Both the position numbers and the translations under genes were made by a program. Positions 6,353-6,912 of a stretch of DNA of 6,912 nt are shown piece after piece. Position 1 is the stretch's first letter. Every line of letters begins with the position of its first letter. Under the pieces are notes generated by a model. The model saw only the letters and a list, made by a program, of their open reading frames with translations. It was not told the origin of the DNA and did no database searches. This DNA is from an uncultured Bacillota bacterium (GTDB taxonomy: Bacteria > Bacillota > Clostridia > Caldicoprobacterales > UBA3941), in NCBI GenBank assembly GCA_937960725.1, contig CALGOY010000132.1:1-6912 (forward strand). The letters run 5' to 3'.

Positions 6353-6400
6353 GAATTTAGAGGAATAGTAAAGTTAATGCCAGACAAAATATATATAAAA
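6353..6400 (+). pseudogene. Possible decayed fragment of a DprA C-terminus
   Basis: Read in one frame, 6362-6400 encodes [13 protein letters not shown], which aligns without gaps to GVVKQLPGKIFVK near the end of DprA (6154-6192). Seven of 13 residues are identical, and four of the other six are conservative (V/I, L/M, F/Y, V/I). DNA identity is 24 of 39, so any duplication is old. Upstream of this the frame quickly loses likeness to DprA. An 81-codon open frame (6185-6430) covers it but begins at a TTG inside the end of dprA and has no ribosome site, so it is not called as a gene. Confidence 0.35.
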
Positions 6401-6471
6401 ATAATAGTGCGGGAAAATCGCAACAGTTAGTTATTCTTTTAAATATGGATTTATGCGATGGAGGTTATAAA

Positions 6472-6912
6472 ATGGCACAAAAGCTGGTAATAGTTGAGTC
6501 TCCTGCCAAAGCAAAAACTATCAAGAAGTTTTTGGGCGGCGATTTTAAGGTAGAAGCTTCGATGGGACATGTAAGGGATCTTCCCAAAAGTCAGTTGGGG
6601 GTAGATATAGAAAACAATTTTGAGCCCAAATATATTACTATAAGAGGCAAGGGTGAAATTATCAATAAACTAAAAAAAGAGGCTAAAAAATCCGATAAAA
6701 TTTTTTTAGCCACTGACCCTGACAGGGAGGGCGAAGCTATATCTTGGCATCTGGCTCAGATACTAGAAATAGATGAAAATACTCCATGTCGCATCGAGTT
6801 CAATGAAATCACAGATCAAGCTGTTAAAAATGCAGTAAAAAAACCCCGGCCTATCAATATGAATTTGGTTGATGCCCAGCAAGCAAGAAGAATTCTAGAT
6901 AGGGTTGTCGGC
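6472..6912 (+). CDS. topA: DNA topoisomerase I, N-terminal part, cut by window end
   Basis: Type IA topoisomerase that relaxes negative supercoils by nicking one strand and passing the other. The first 147 residues are present and open to the window edge. The Toprim domain starts at once: [19 protein letters not shown] holds the catalytic Glu9, then [10 protein letters not shown] (31-40) and [14 protein letters not shown] (81-94) with the metal-binding Asp82, Asp84 and Glu86. IEFNEIT (108-114) and [16 protein letters not shown] (132-147) begin the next domain. The active-site tyrosine and any zinc ribbons lie outside the window. GGAGG (6460-6464) is 7 nt before the ATG. The dprA-topA order is widespread in Firmicutes, where codY or hslVU genes often follow. 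Confidence 0.97.
   Translation, partial: MAQKLVIVESPAKAKTIKKFLGGDFKVEASMGHVRDLPKSQLGVDIENNFEPKYITIRGKGEIINKLKKEAKKSDKIFLATDPDREGEAISWHLAQILEIDENTPCRIEFNEITDQAVKNAVKKPRPINMNLVDAQQARRILDRVVG

Noticed and set aside
6185..6430. 81-aa open frame between dprA and topA
   Set aside because: It starts at TTG inside the dprA end in another frame, runs through the dprA terminator and the sigma-H-like element, and has no ribosome site. Only the short DprA-like stretch in it is worth noting.
1..6912. CRISPR array, insertion sequence, prophage or toxin-antitoxin module
   Set aside because: No spaced direct repeats, transposase or terminal inverted repeats, integrase or small paired genes are visible. The only clear repeats are the 13-bp tandem pair and the copied promoter element.

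Overview
This window comes from a low-G+C, AT-rich Firmicute, most likely a spore-forming member of the Clostridia. The evidence is a YtxC-family sporulation protein, strong GGAGG-type ribosome binding sites, a preference for AGA/AGG arginine codons in most genes, a type A RNase P RNA, and two promoters resembling the sigma-H (early sporulation/stationary phase) consensus. An Alkaliphilus-like or related clostridial genus is a guess, not something the sequence proves. All genes lie on the + strand.

Left part (1-1953): the window opens inside rnpB, giving about the last 140 nt of RNase P RNA and its intrinsic terminator. Next come ytxC (380-1261), a hairpin terminator, and a short DUF445 membrane-associated protein (1345-1953). 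The start of the DUF445 gene is best placed at a GTG codon after the terminator hairpin, not at the ATG inside its loop.

Middle part (2063-4975): a GH42 beta-galactosidase with both catalytic glutamates and the metal-binding cysteine set is closed by a strong terminator. It is followed by a separately transcribed MerR/TipAS-type multidrug-sensing regulator. That regulator has a textbook MerR-type promoter (TTGACA, 19-bp spacer, TATAAT) with a palindrome in the spacer. It also has an internal in-frame start with a near-perfect Shine-Dalgarno sequence, which would yield a free ligand-binding domain as in Streptomyces TipA. Its arginine codon use differs sharply from its neighbours, which suggests acquisition by transfer.

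Right part (5006-6912): dprA (DNA processing protein of transformation) and topA (topoisomerase I, cut by the window end) form a familiar Firmicute pair. Here dprA is interrupted by a single in-frame TGA at codon 240, replacing a conserved glycine in the Rossmann fold, while the downstream reading frame is intact. A sigma-H-like promoter precedes dprA. A second copy, 25/29 identical, lies after the dprA terminator and before topA, followed by a short stretch that looks like a decayed copy of the DprA C-terminus. The broken dprA, the duplicated promoter element and the MerR regulatory region are the points most worth a second look. I found no convincing new multi-gene system.
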